Shown: positions 1-5,726 of the stretch, in pieces
Numbering within the stretch: position 1 is the stretch's first letter
Layout: every line of letters starts with the position of its first letter
Assembly (NCBI GenBank): GCA_947447385.1
Contig: CANFKN010000091.1
Coordinates: 1 to 5,726, forward strand
Source: Microbacteriaceae bacterium
GTDB taxonomy: Bacteria > Actinomycetota > Actinomycetes > Actinomycetales > Microbacteriaceae
Reading direction: 5' to 3'
DNA: 5,726 nt
Notes under the pieces: model-generated
Told to the model about the DNA's origin: nothing
The model's input: only the letters and a program-made list of their open reading frames with translations
Database searches by the model: none
Program-made: the position numbers and the translations under genes

Positions 1-1
1 A

Positions 2-802
2 AACGGCTTTTTTAGCGGACCAAAACCACGCGTTTTGGCGCACCGCGGGCTGAGTTTCGTCGGTTCTAGGGTCAGGGTTGGTGAGGTTGTTACTCCAAGC
101 ATCGACGAAAACTCGATTCAGGCCTTTATTACGGCTCAAGATGCCGGTGCTGCGCTCATCGAATCAGATTTGCAGGTCACTAAAGATGGTGTAGCTGTGC
201 TTTTTCACGACGATGACCTTTTGCGCGTTGCCGGTGTCAAGCGAAAAGTTCGCGACCTTACTTTGGCCGAGTTGCAAAAGGTGACTCTAGAGTTTGGAGC
301 CCGAATTCCCACGCTTCGTGAAGCGCTGATTGCACTGCCTGAGGCAAAGTTCAATCTAGATTTCAAAGTTTCGGGGGTAATCGAACCGGCCGTTCGAATT
401 ATTGAAGAGCTCGGCGCTCACGAGCGCATTCTCGTTGCCGGTTTCAGCGACGCTCGTCGTCTCAAGGCCCTCAGCAAGGTCAGTCGCCCCATGGTCACTT
501 CGGCTGGCTCGCTGACCGTTTTGCGACTGTGGCTTGCTGCCAAGTTGGGCAACACCAAAGCCATTGCGAGATTAGCATCTGATCTCAACGCGCTGCAGAT
601 TCCAACCCACTCGGGCAAGTTGAACTTTATCTCTGCAAAGTTCATGAAAGCCATGCACGATGCCGGTCTCGAACTGCACTATTGGACTATCAATGACCCC
701 GAACAGATGCTCGAACTCTTGCGTCTCGGTGCCGATGGTCTCGTAACCGACCGGGCTGACTTGGCTGTCGAAGTGGTCGATCGGTTTCGTCGTTTCAACT
801 GA
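2..802 (+). CDS. Glycerophosphodiester phosphodiesterase family protein (5' partial)
   Basis: Probable cytoplasmic GDPD-family (TIM-barrel) phosphodiesterase, expected to split glycerophosphodiesters into glycerol-3-phosphate and an alcohol. Counting from the TTG at 35 as residue 1, it shows the catalytic HRG (3-5), the metal-ligand pair in ESD (E43, D45), the second catalytic His in FHD (H58), IPTLREAL (91-98), NLDFK (107-111, usual third metal ligand position, here Asp), YWTIN (216-220) and the C-terminal GADGLVTDR signature (232-240). No signal peptide or membrane segment is visible. The frame stays open to the window edge, adding 11 codons (NGFFSGPKPRV) before HRG. Family members have a beta strand just before HRG, so the true start is probably upstream of the window; TTG at 35 is a poor alternative. 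Compared with typical actinobacterial members recalled from memory, about a dozen extra residues separate HRG from the ENS that replaces the usual ENT. The exact substrate cannot be told from sequence. Family assignment is secure. Confidence 0.9.
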   Translation, partial: NGFFSGPKPRVLAHRGLSFVGSRVRVGEVVTPSIDENSIQAFITAQDAGAALIESDLQVTKDGVAVLFHDDDLLRVAGVKRKVRDLTLAELQKVTLEFGARIPTLREALIALPEAKFNLDFKVSGVIEPAVRIIEELGAHERILVAGFSDARRLKALSKVSRPMVTSAGSLTVLRLWLAAKLGNTKAIARLASDLNALQIPTHSGKLNFISAKFMKAMHDAGLELHYWTINDPEQMLELLRLGADGLVTDRADLAVEVVDRFRRFN

Positions 803-818
803 AAAACCTTTCTAAACA

Positions 819-848
819 GGGAACAAAAACGCCCAGCCGTTTGTTGTT
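819..848 (+). promoter_or_regulatory. Candidate SigR/SigH-type ECF promoter for rbpA
   Basis: GGGAAC (819-824), an 18-base spacer (825-842) and GTTGTT (843-848) match the GGAAT/C-N18-GTT consensus known for SigR of Streptomyces and SigH of mycobacteria and corynebacteria. Transcription would begin near 852-856, leaving a leader of about 55-60 bases before the rbpA start at 912. Streptomyces coelicolor rbpA is known to be SigR-controlled, which makes the match biologically sensible. The motif is short and was found by eye. A housekeeping promoter could also exist here or upstream. Confidence 0.5.
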
Positions 849-898
849 CTAACCAATCGCGAGTTATGACTTTTATTAGTTTGCCCGGCTCGCTTGTG

Positions 899-904
899 AA
901 AGGA
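899..904 (+). promoter_or_regulatory. Ribosome binding site of rbpA
   Basis: AAAGGA lies 7 bases before the ATG at 912 and pairs well with the 16S rRNA 3' end. It supports this start over the internal ATG codons at residues 6 and 9, which would cut into the conserved N-terminal RGMRLGSQSYE block. Confidence 0.75.
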
Positions 905-911
905 ACCCACA

Positions 912-1295
912 ATGGCTCAGCAATCGATGCGCGGAATGCGCCTAGGCTCTCAAAGCTATGAGAGCGAAGTTGGCGTGGTTTTCAGCGCTCGCAACAAGCA
1001 CAAGTTTGTTTGCCCAAAGAAGCACCTCACCGAGATGGTTTTTTCTGCAGACGCTGAGGTTCCGAACACCTGGACGTGCAAGCAATGTTCAGCGGTAGCT
1101 ATTTTGCAGGCCGACGGCGCTGACGTGATTTTTGATGCAGCCGAAGAAAAGGTTGCTCGCACTCACTGGGAGATGCTTCTAGAGCGCCGCACGCGCGAAG
1201 AGCTTGAAGAAATTCTTGAAGAGCGTTTGGTTGAAGTTCGCGCTCGTCGCATTCGTGCTGAAGAGGCCGCTGCCGCTAAACAAGCCGCGATCTAA
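912..1295 (+). CDS. rbpA: RNA polymerase-binding protein RbpA
   Basis: Actinobacteria-specific transcription factor of 127 residues. It binds RNA polymerase and the principal sigma factor and stabilises the open promoter complex. Parts seen in order: the conserved N-terminal tail (RGMRLGSQSYE, about 7-17); a core domain with C34, H38 (CPKKH) and C56/C59 (CKQC), a zinc-site-like set as in Streptomyces RbpA; a linker (about 71-83); and the sigma-interaction domain starting at RTHWEMLLERRTREELEE (83-100), which is almost identical to that of known RbpA proteins. The linker (DVIFDAAEEKVAR) holds only one Lys and one Arg, whereas characterised RbpA proteins carry a run of basic residues here. The Arg just before THW, which contacts promoter DNA in mycobacteria, is kept (R83). 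The last 14 or so residues form an Ala-rich tail. Start is ATG with a good ribosome binding site. It is probably transcribed from its own promoter and runs convergent to ppm. Identification is very secure. Confidence 0.96.
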   Translation: MAQQSMRGMRLGSQSYESEVGVVFSARNKHKFVCPKKHLTEMVFSADAEVPNTWTCKQCSAVAILQADGADVIFDAAEEKVARTHWEMLLERRTREELEEILEERLVEVRARRIRAEEAAAAKQAAI

Positions 1296-1309
1296 AGCTT
1301 TTTCTTAGG

Positions 1310-2014
1310 CTACTTTCGAAAGCCCAAGCCCCATTTGGTGACAAGCCAAAGGGCTTCAACAACGATGCTCGAACTCATTTTTGATTCGCCGTGAATTCGC
1401 TCAACAAAAGTGATCGGCACTTCAACGATGGTTGCGCCGGCACGTTTTGAGCGCCAAGCCATCTCAACTTGAAAACCATAGCCGCGAGCTGCAACGCCCG
1501 CTAGGTCGAGGCTGTTCAAAAAGCTGGTCTTATAAGCCCTAAAACCGGCAGTCATGTCTCGAATGCCACTGCGCAACATGATGTTGGCATAGGTGTTGCC
1601 CGAACGCGAAATAAACTTTCGTGACAAAGGCCAGTTAACAACACTGCCACCTTTGACCCAGCGCGAACCAATGGCCAAGTCTGCAGTTTGAGCGGCATTC
1701 AATAGCGCGGGTAGGTCTTCTGGGCGGTGACTGCCGTCAGCATCCATTTCAACCATGATTTCGTAACCACGTTCGGTGCCCCAGGCAAAACCGGCCAAAT
1801 AGGCGGCGCCCAAGCCAGCTTTTTCGGTGCGGTGCATAACGTTTACTCGCGCATCGCTAGCCGCAAGTTTGTCTGCCAGAGCGCCGGTGCCATCAGGGCT
1901 GCCGTCGTCAGCGACAAGAATGTTGACCTCTGGCGCGTGCTTCAAGATGCCTTCTACGATGATCGGGAGGTTTTCGATCTCGTTGTAGGTAGGAACAATA
2001 ATCAGAGTTTTCAA
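1310..2014 (-). CDS. ppm1: Polyprenol monophosphomannose synthase (GT2, DPM1-like)
   Basis: Family 2 glycosyltransferase of 234 residues, expected to transfer mannose from GDP-mannose to polyprenyl phosphate at the inner face of the membrane. The product serves as lipid donor for later mannosylation outside the cytoplasm. Motifs: VPTYNE (7-12), DDGSPDG (36-42, nucleotide binding), the DXD-type metal site DADG (91-94), GSRWVKGG (116-123), TAGFRAY (155-161), GYGFQVEMAWR (178-188), EVPITFVER (198-206) and HGESKMS (208-214). These match domain 2 of mycobacterial Ppm1. No membrane helix is seen, as in DPM1-type enzymes. The TTG at 2014 is chosen because it overlaps the lnt stop (TTGA), has AGAAAG 6 bases upstream, and puts the VPTYNE strand at the N-terminus as in homologues. 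An upstream TTG at 2131 would add 39 non-homologous residues that merely shadow the lnt 3' end. Last gene of helY-lnt-ppm. A related undecaprenyl-phosphate glycosyltransferase is possible but less likely. Confidence 0.92.
   Translation of the reverse strand: MKTLIIVPTYNEIENLPIIVEGILKHAPEVNILVADDGSPDGTGALADKLAASDARVNVMHRTEKAGLGAAYLAGFAWGTERGYEIMVEMDADGSHRPEDLPALLNAAQTADLAIGSRWVKGGSVVNWPLSRKFISRSGNTYANIMLRSGIRDMTAGFRAYKTSFLNSLDLAGVAARGYGFQVEMAWRSKRAGATIVEVPITFVERIHGESKMSSSIVVEALWLVTKWGLGFRK
1313..1322. repeat. Short perfect palindrome at the rbpA/ppm convergence
   Basis: CTTTCGAAAG is a 10-base perfect palindrome covering the last sense codons of ppm, just past the 14-bp gap between the two convergent genes. 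Flanking GGCT (1308-1311) and AGCC (1321-1324) could pair as an alternative short stem. Neither arrangement is followed by a clean T-tract, so it is not called as a terminator. It may be chance. Confidence 0.3.
2011..2014 (-). promoter_or_regulatory. lnt stop / ppm start overlap (TTGA), translational coupling
   Basis: On the minus strand TTGA holds the TTG start of ppm (2014-2012) and the TGA stop of lnt (2013-2011). This is the TTG version of the common ATGA coupling. Ribosomes ending lnt can restart on ppm, which would keep the two products in step. Confidence 0.7.
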
Positions 2015-3606
2015 ATCTTGCTTTCTAACTTTTTTGCAGAGAAACGCCTGCGCGCCCCAAGAAGCAACGCTAGCGCAAACAAGAGCAAAGCACCCAAATT
2101 GAATCCCGCGGTTAGTACCGGGCCTGACCAAAACGCCGGCGTCTGCGAGGTTCGAAGCGGCACGGTTTGCACCATCACACCAGGTTCAAAGCTAGCAATC
2201 GAGTCAATAACAGAACCATCGGGCGCATAGATAGCCGACACCCCAACGGTTGACGCGCTAACCAGGGCGCGCCCAGTTTCAATCGCCCGAAGCTTGGCAT
2301 AGGCGGCCTGTTGATACATCTCAGCGCTGTGGCCAAAGTCAGAAGAGTTGGTCTGCACGATCAATACCTGCGCGCCGTGGCTCATCAGGCTGTGGCTGAC
2401 CTCACCAATGGCAATCTCAAAGCAAATCTCGATGCCAAGTTTGGCTCCGTTTGACGTGAAAATGCCATCTTTGCTGCCCGCCGAATAGCCGTGAGAAATT
2501 AAACCAATCAGATCAGGCGCCAGTGAATACCAAAAGTCACGATCGGGAACATATTCGGCAAATGGCACCGGCTTCTGCTTGTCATATGTGCCCAGCAAAG
2601 AGCCATCTTTATCAAAATACAAGCTGGTGTTATAGACATTATTTGAATCATCGAAGCGGTATGTGCCCAAAATCATCGGCAGTTTGAACTTTTCGAGCAC
2701 TCCACGCACCTTGGCAGCCGCAGCGGCAGAATAAAGCGGGCTCAAATCGGCAGCATTTTCAGGCCAAATAATCACGGATGGCTTCGCCGCACCACTTCCC
2801 CGCTGCTCCAATAGGTCTGTCAAACCGTTGGTCGCAGCCACGTGTTTGTCGAGAATGCCGCCCGGCACCACGTTGCTAAACAGCCCTGCGTTGGCATTGC
2901 CTTGAACCGCAGCCAACGTGTAGCTGCCGGCTTCGGCATTCGTAGGCGGCAGCGTGGCCAACGGAATCGCAAAGCAAACAGCTATGACTGCAAGGTTGAC
3001 CAAGGCGGAGCGCAGCCTCGTTTTAAAACTGAGCAGGGCGTTTGGCAGGCGCAAAACCGTTAGCAGCACAATCGCCGCGATGAAGGAAACCACAAAACTC
3101 AGCAACTCAAAGCCACCCCAGAAAACCCACTTAGCTAGCGGTGACTCGCTCTGAGTTTGCGAAAGTGTTGACCACGGAAAACCGCCATAAGGCACATGGG
3201 TCGAAGCCCACTCGCGGGCGCTCCAGAACATAGCGAACGTGGCTGCGGTTGCAAGCAGGCCAAATCTTTCAACGAGTGGCCAAACCACTGCGGTCATTGC
3301 CATTCCCGCCGAGAAAATGATGGCCTCGAGCAATGAAAGTGATAGCCACGGTGCTGGGCCCAGATAAATGCTCAACCACGGCAACTGAATGCAATAGAAA
3401 GCGAAACCGCCAACCAAACCTATGCCAAGCGCCGGCCAAAACCGCAGGTGGCGAATTGAGAACCAAAGTAACGGCAGTGCGAAAAAGATTGCTAGCCACA
3501 ACCCATCGGTAGGCCAAGCCAAACTAGCGAGCCCGCCACCGAGAATCGCCCAAAGCAATCGCGCCGGCAAGCTATAAATGCCCGGCAGTTTGAAACGCTT
3601 AGCCAT
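2011..3606 (-). CDS. lnt: Apolipoprotein N-acyltransferase
   Basis: Integral membrane enzyme of 531 residues that N-acylates the lipid-modified N-terminal Cys of lipoproteins, the last step after Lgt and LspA. The N-terminal part (about 14-220) has several hydrophobic helices, for example near 14-32, 36-50, 57-78, 89-111, 164-186 and 203-220. A nitrilase domain follows (about 229-485), then one C-terminal helix (about 496-517) and a basic tail. The Glu-Lys-Cys triad is present: E283 in WPEN, K343 in YDK and C395 in GIEICFE. The loop Glu of the PFGE motif is kept as PFAE (E351). Length fits the family (about 500-550). ATG at 3606 is chosen because it sits in the 8-bp overlap with the helY stop and directly precedes the first helix. 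The frame is open upstream, but that stretch shadows helY. No strong Shine-Dalgarno is visible, so it probably relies on coupling to helY. In M. tuberculosis this domain is fused to Ppm. Confidence 0.95.
   Translation of the reverse strand: MAKRFKLPGIYSLPARLLWAILGGGLASLAWPTDGLWLAIFFALPLLWFSIRHLRFWPALGIGLVGGFAFYCIQLPWLSIYLGPAPWLSLSLLEAIIFSAGMAMTAVVWPLVERFGLLATAATFAMFWSAREWASTHVPYGGFPWSTLSQTQSESPLAKWVFWGGFELLSFVVSFIAAIVLLTVLRLPNALLSFKTRLRSALVNLAVIAVCFAIPLATLPPTNAEAGSYTLAAVQGNANAGLFSNVVPGGILDKHVAATNGLTDLLEQRGSGAAKPSVIIWPENAADLSPLYSAAAAAKVRGVLEKFKLPMILGTYRFDDSNNVYNTSLYFDKDGSLLGTYDKQKPVPFAEYVPDRDFWYSLAPDLIGLISHGYSAGSKDGIFTSNGAKLGIEICFEIAIGEVSHSLMSHGAQVLIVQTNSSDFGHSAEMYQQAAYAKLRAIETGRALVSASTVGVSAIYAPDGSVIDSIASFEPGVMVQTVPLRTSQTPAFWSGPVLTAGFNLGALLLFALALLLGARRRFSAKKLESKI
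2021..2026 (-). promoter_or_regulatory. Ribosome binding site of ppm
   Basis: AGAAAG on the minus strand, inside the 3' end of lnt, lies 6 bases before the TTG start at 2014. It matches the 5' part of the AGAAAGGAGG Shine-Dalgarno complement, and it helps decide in favour of the TTG start over the upstream one. Confidence 0.55.
3599..3606 (-). promoter_or_regulatory. helY stop / lnt start overlap
   Basis: Minus-strand ATGGCTAA carries the lnt ATG (3606-3604) and the helY TAA (3601-3599) in different frames. With no good Shine-Dalgarno upstream, lnt translation probably depends on ribosomes finishing helY. Confidence 0.65.
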
Positions 3607-5726
3607 AATACGAATACGCCACGATTCCACGCTTAACTTTGTCAACCGCAGCCTTCGCGGTTGTTGAAACTGGTGCCTCGGCAACGCTAGCAATCTGGTC
3701 GAGCAGGTCGATGATTTGCTTTGACCAGCGAATGAAATCGCCTGGCAAAAGATCGGCCATGCCTAAAACCGTGTCAAGGCGCGCACCGCTTGCCCAACGA
3801 TAGATGGGCATGGCCAAGCTAAAGTCAAGCGGCGGTGTCTGAGGCAATTTGTGCTGGCGGCTCATCATGTCAAGGTCGTGCCAGAGGTCTTCGGTCTCTT
3901 CGGCCGCCGAAATAAAGAACCCCTTAGGAACCTGCGGTTGCATTTCGCTGTCGTCACGACGGGCTTCATAAACCAGTGCTGCTGCCATGGCGGCAAAACT
4001 TGCAGGGTCAAGTTTTGACCAGACACCGTGACGCAAAGCTTCGGCGATTAGCAGATCGCGCTCGCCATAGATTCGCGCAAGTTTTGAGCCAAAATCAGTA
4101 ATTTCGAGTTCTTCTTCGGCATCTCTGGTGAGATATTCCAAGTCGACCAACAGCGAACAGATTCGGTCAAAGACCCTGGCAACCTGGTTGGTGCGGCCTT
4201 CGATCTGATCGATGATGGCATCGGTTTCGCGACGCAGCTTGTGCCAGCGCTCGCCCCAACGCGAGTGGGCCTCGCGCTCTGGGCAGGCGTTGCAAGGGTG
4301 TGACTTGACTCGACGTTTGAGTGAGGCCAACTGTTCTTCTTGGGCAGCTCGACCTTTGGTTTGGCGAAGGTCTTTGCCGCGTTGTTGACGCACATAACCC
4401 GAGGCTAAAACGCGCTCTAAATCACTGATTTCACGGCGCATTGCCGCATATTCGGCAAAATCACCCAAGTGACACTGCATCGACTCTTCAAAGCCCGCGA
4501 GTGACGCCTCACGGTCACGAATGCCTCTAGCTAGGCCAACCACCGAGCGGTCAGCTTGAAATTGCGCAAAAGAGGTTTCAAGCACCTCACGGGCGCGCTC
4601 GCGACCAAAAGCCGCCACAAGGTTGACCGACATGTTGTAGGTCGGCCTGAACGGGCTCACTAGCGGGTAGGTGCGCTTGCTGGCCAAACCAGCCACGATG
4701 TTTGGGTCGAGGTTGCCTGACCACTGAATCACCGAGTGGCCTTGGGTGTCGATTCCGCGACGACCAGCGCGACCGGTTAGCTGGGTGTACTCCCCCGGAG
4801 TGATCTGAACGCGGCCCTCACCGTTATATTTATCGAGCCTCTCGAGAACCACGGTTCTCGCCGGCATGTTAATGCCGAGGGCTAGGGTTTCGGTGGCAAA
4901 GACAACCTTGACGAGGCGCTTTAAAAAGAGAAACTCAACCACGTCTTTAAAGGCTGGCAGCATGCCTGCGTGGTGCGCTGCCACTCCCCTTTCGAGGCCA
5001 CTTAACCACTCGAAATAACCGAGTGCTGAGAGGTCTTCATCGGGAATGTTGCGAACTTTTTCTTCAACAATGCGTCTAATCTCATTGCGATCATCTTGCG
5101 TTGTCAAACGAATCGAGCTGTGCGCACAGGCTCGAACCGCCGCCTCACAACCAGCGCGCGAAAAGACGAAAAAGATAGCCGGCAGCATGTCTTCTTCTTC
5201 AAGAATCTCAACCATTTCTGGTTTGCTCAAGCGTTCGACCCGAGGGCCGTCAAAGCCGCGGCTGCCACCTTTTGCCTGGTGCGGGCGGTATCCACCCTTA
5301 TTGCCTTTGCCGCCACGGCCGCCGTTCGGGCGGCTCACCTGTTGGCGCATTTTGGTTTGGTGTTTTTCGACAAGTTCAGGGTTGACCACGCCTGGCGCGT
5401 TGCCGAAGAGGTCGAGCATTTCTTCACCAAAAAGAACGTGTTGGTTAAGTGGCACTGGGCGGTGTTCAGAGACGATGATTGCGGTGTCGCCACGCACTTC
5501 ATCGAGCCAAGCGCCAAACTCCTCGGCATTTGAAACCGTTGCGCTTAGCGAAACGATTTTCACGTCGCGAGGTAGGTGCAGAATCACTTCTTCCCACACC
5601 GCACCGCGAAACCTGTCGGCTAAATAGTGAACTTCGTCCATGACCACGTATCCGAGCTTTATGAGGCTCTCAGAGTTCGCATAGATCATGTTTCGAAGCA
5701 CTTCAGTGGTCATCACCACGATTTGG
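3599..5726 (-). CDS. helY: Ski2/Mtr4-like DExH RNA helicase HelY (5' partial)
   Basis: Superfamily 2 ATP-dependent helicase of the Ski2/Mtr4 type, expected to unwind RNA in processing or decay. The N-terminus, with Walker A (motif I), lies beyond the window; the frame is open to the last base, and the GTG at 5719 is internal. Counting from that codon, it shows TTEVLRN (4-10), motif II DEVH (28-31), motif III SAT (59-61), RecA2 with FFVFSRAGCE (183-192), HHAGMLP (249-255), motif V around ATETLALGINMPAR (275-288) and motif VI QLTGRAGRRG (313-322). A winged-helix region (about 340-400), a stalk-like coiled or charged region (about 400-540) and a C-terminal DSHCT-type domain (about 545-700, with LDFSLAMPIYRWASG) follow. 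A Gly/Arg-rich insert (129-160) separates the RecA domains, and the stalk holds HPCNACPEREAHSRW (474-488) with a CxxC pair. About 706 residues are visible, against about 800-900 for full-length homologues. First visible gene of helY-lnt-ppm. The helicase family is certain; its RNA substrate is unknown. Confidence 0.94.
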   Translation of the reverse strand, partial: QIVVMTTEVLRNMIYANSESLIKLGYVVMDEVHYLADRFRGAVWEEVILHLPRDVKIVSLSATVSNAEEFGAWLDEVRGDTAIIVSEHRPVPLNQHVLFGEEMLDLFGNAPGVVNPELVEKHQTKMRQQVSRPNGGRGGKGNKGGYRPHQAKGGSRGFDGPRVERLSKPEMVEILEEEDMLPAIFFVFSRAGCEAAVRACAHSSIRLTTQDDRNEIRRIVEEKVRNIPDEDLSALGYFEWLSGLERGVAAHHAGMLPAFKDVVEFLFLKRLVKVVFATETLALGINMPARTVVLERLDKYNGEGRVQITPGEYTQLTGRAGRRGIDTQGHSVIQWSGNLDPNIVAGLASKRTYPLVSPFRPTYNMSVNLVAAFGRERAREVLETSFAQFQADRSVVGLARGIRDREASLAGFEESMQCHLGDFAEYAAMRREISDLERVLASGYVRQQRGKDLRQTKGRAAQEEQLASLKRRVKSHPCNACPEREAHSRWGERWHKLRRETDAIIDQIEGRTNQVARVFDRICSLLVDLEYLTRDAEEELEITDFGSKLARIYGERDLLIAEALRHGVWSKLDPASFAAMAAALVYEARRDDSEMQPQVPKGFFISAAEETEDLWHDLDMMSRQHKLPQTPPLDFSLAMPIYRWASGARLDTVLGMADLLPGDFIRWSKQIIDLLDQIASVAEAPVSTTAKAAVDKVKRGIVAYSYYG

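Noticed and set aside
35..37. TTG at 35 as the start of the GDPD gene
   Set aside because: It would leave only two residues before the catalytic HRG, and the open frame runs to the window edge with a plausible N-terminal strand (PKPRVLAHRG). The gene is treated as 5' partial.
841..870. Housekeeping-type promoter TTGTTG-N18-TATGAC before rbpA
   Set aside because: The -10 match is only 4 of 6 and lacks the final T that actinobacterial -10 elements usually keep; the GGGAAC-N18-GTT pair fits better.
1320..1356. Inverted repeat AAGCCC ... GGGCTT as a terminator
   Set aside because: It lies within the ppm coding end, the arms are only 6 bases with a 25-base loop, and no T-tract follows.
2015..2131. 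Longer ppm form starting at TTG 2131 (273 residues)
   Set aside because: The extra 39 residues lie in another frame of the lnt 3' end, resemble nothing in GT2 enzymes, and the TTGA overlap with AGAAAG supports TTG 2014.
1727..2230. Plus-strand open frame of 167 codons across ppm and lnt
   Set aside because: It is antisense to two well-identified genes, has no family motif and no ribosome binding site.
3607..3693. Longer lnt form starting near 3693 (560 residues)
   Set aside because: The extra 29 residues are Arg/Gln-rich, lie in a shadow frame of the helY 3' end and precede the normal Lnt N-terminus MAKRFKLPG.
4048..4395. Second minus-strand frame of 115 codons inside helY
   Set aside because: It overlaps the HelY stalk region in a different frame and has no recognisable domain or start signal.
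5046..5627. Plus-strand open frames of 193 and 145 codons opposite helY
   Set aside because: Both are antisense shadows of conserved helicase coding sequence, with low-complexity Ser/Arg/Pro translations; the strand with the helicase motifs is the coding one.
1..5726. Defence island, mobile element, CRISPR array or novel multi-gene system
   Set aside because: All five genes are recognisable core actinobacterial genes in a familiar order; no direct repeats, integrase, transposase or unusual compositional break was seen.

Overview
The window reads as core chromosome of an actinobacterium, most likely a low-GC freshwater or marine member of the Microbacteriaceae (Rhodoluna/Aquiluna-like). The evidence is the actinobacteria-specific transcription factor RbpA, a HelY-type Ski2-like helicase, and an Lnt plus polyprenol-phosphate-mannose synthase pair. 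Base composition looks like roughly 50-55% GC by eye, low for the phylum. The lineage is inferred from gene content and was not searched.

Layout. Two plus-strand genes converge on a three-gene minus-strand block. On the plus strand are a glycerophosphodiester phosphodiesterase (2-802, 5' end cut by the window edge) and rbpA (912-1295). The 109-bp gap between them holds a good match to a SigR/SigH-type (thiol-oxidative-stress ECF sigma) promoter and a clear ribosome binding site for rbpA. On the minus strand, read right to left, are helY (3599-5726, N-terminus beyond the window), lnt (2011-3606) and ppm (1310-2014). rbpA and ppm end tail to tail, 14 bp apart. About 98% of the window is coding or short regulatory sequence, and no gene-free stretch exceeds 109 bp. 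I see no tRNA, rRNA, CRISPR array, insertion sequence or phage feature.

How the genes fit together. helY, lnt and ppm form a tight operon: helY overlaps lnt by 8 bp, and lnt overlaps ppm by 4 bp at a TTGA stop/start. Lnt N-acylates lipoproteins. Ppm makes polyprenyl-phosphate-mannose, the lipid-linked mannose donor for extracytoplasmic mannosylation. In Mycobacterium tuberculosis these two activities are fused in one protein (Ppm1), so the overlapping genes here look like the unfused form of that unit. HelY is an SF2 RNA helicase of the Mtr4/Ski2 type, commonly found beside these genes in actinobacteria. RbpA helps RNA polymerase open promoters with the housekeeping sigma factor.

I found no undescribed multi-gene system; this is ordinary core sequence. 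The points worth a second look are the SigR-like promoter on rbpA, an RbpA with a short non-basic linker but intact zinc-type cysteines, a Gly/Arg-rich insert between the two RecA domains of HelY, a CxxC motif in the HelY stalk region, and the coupled TTG start of ppm.
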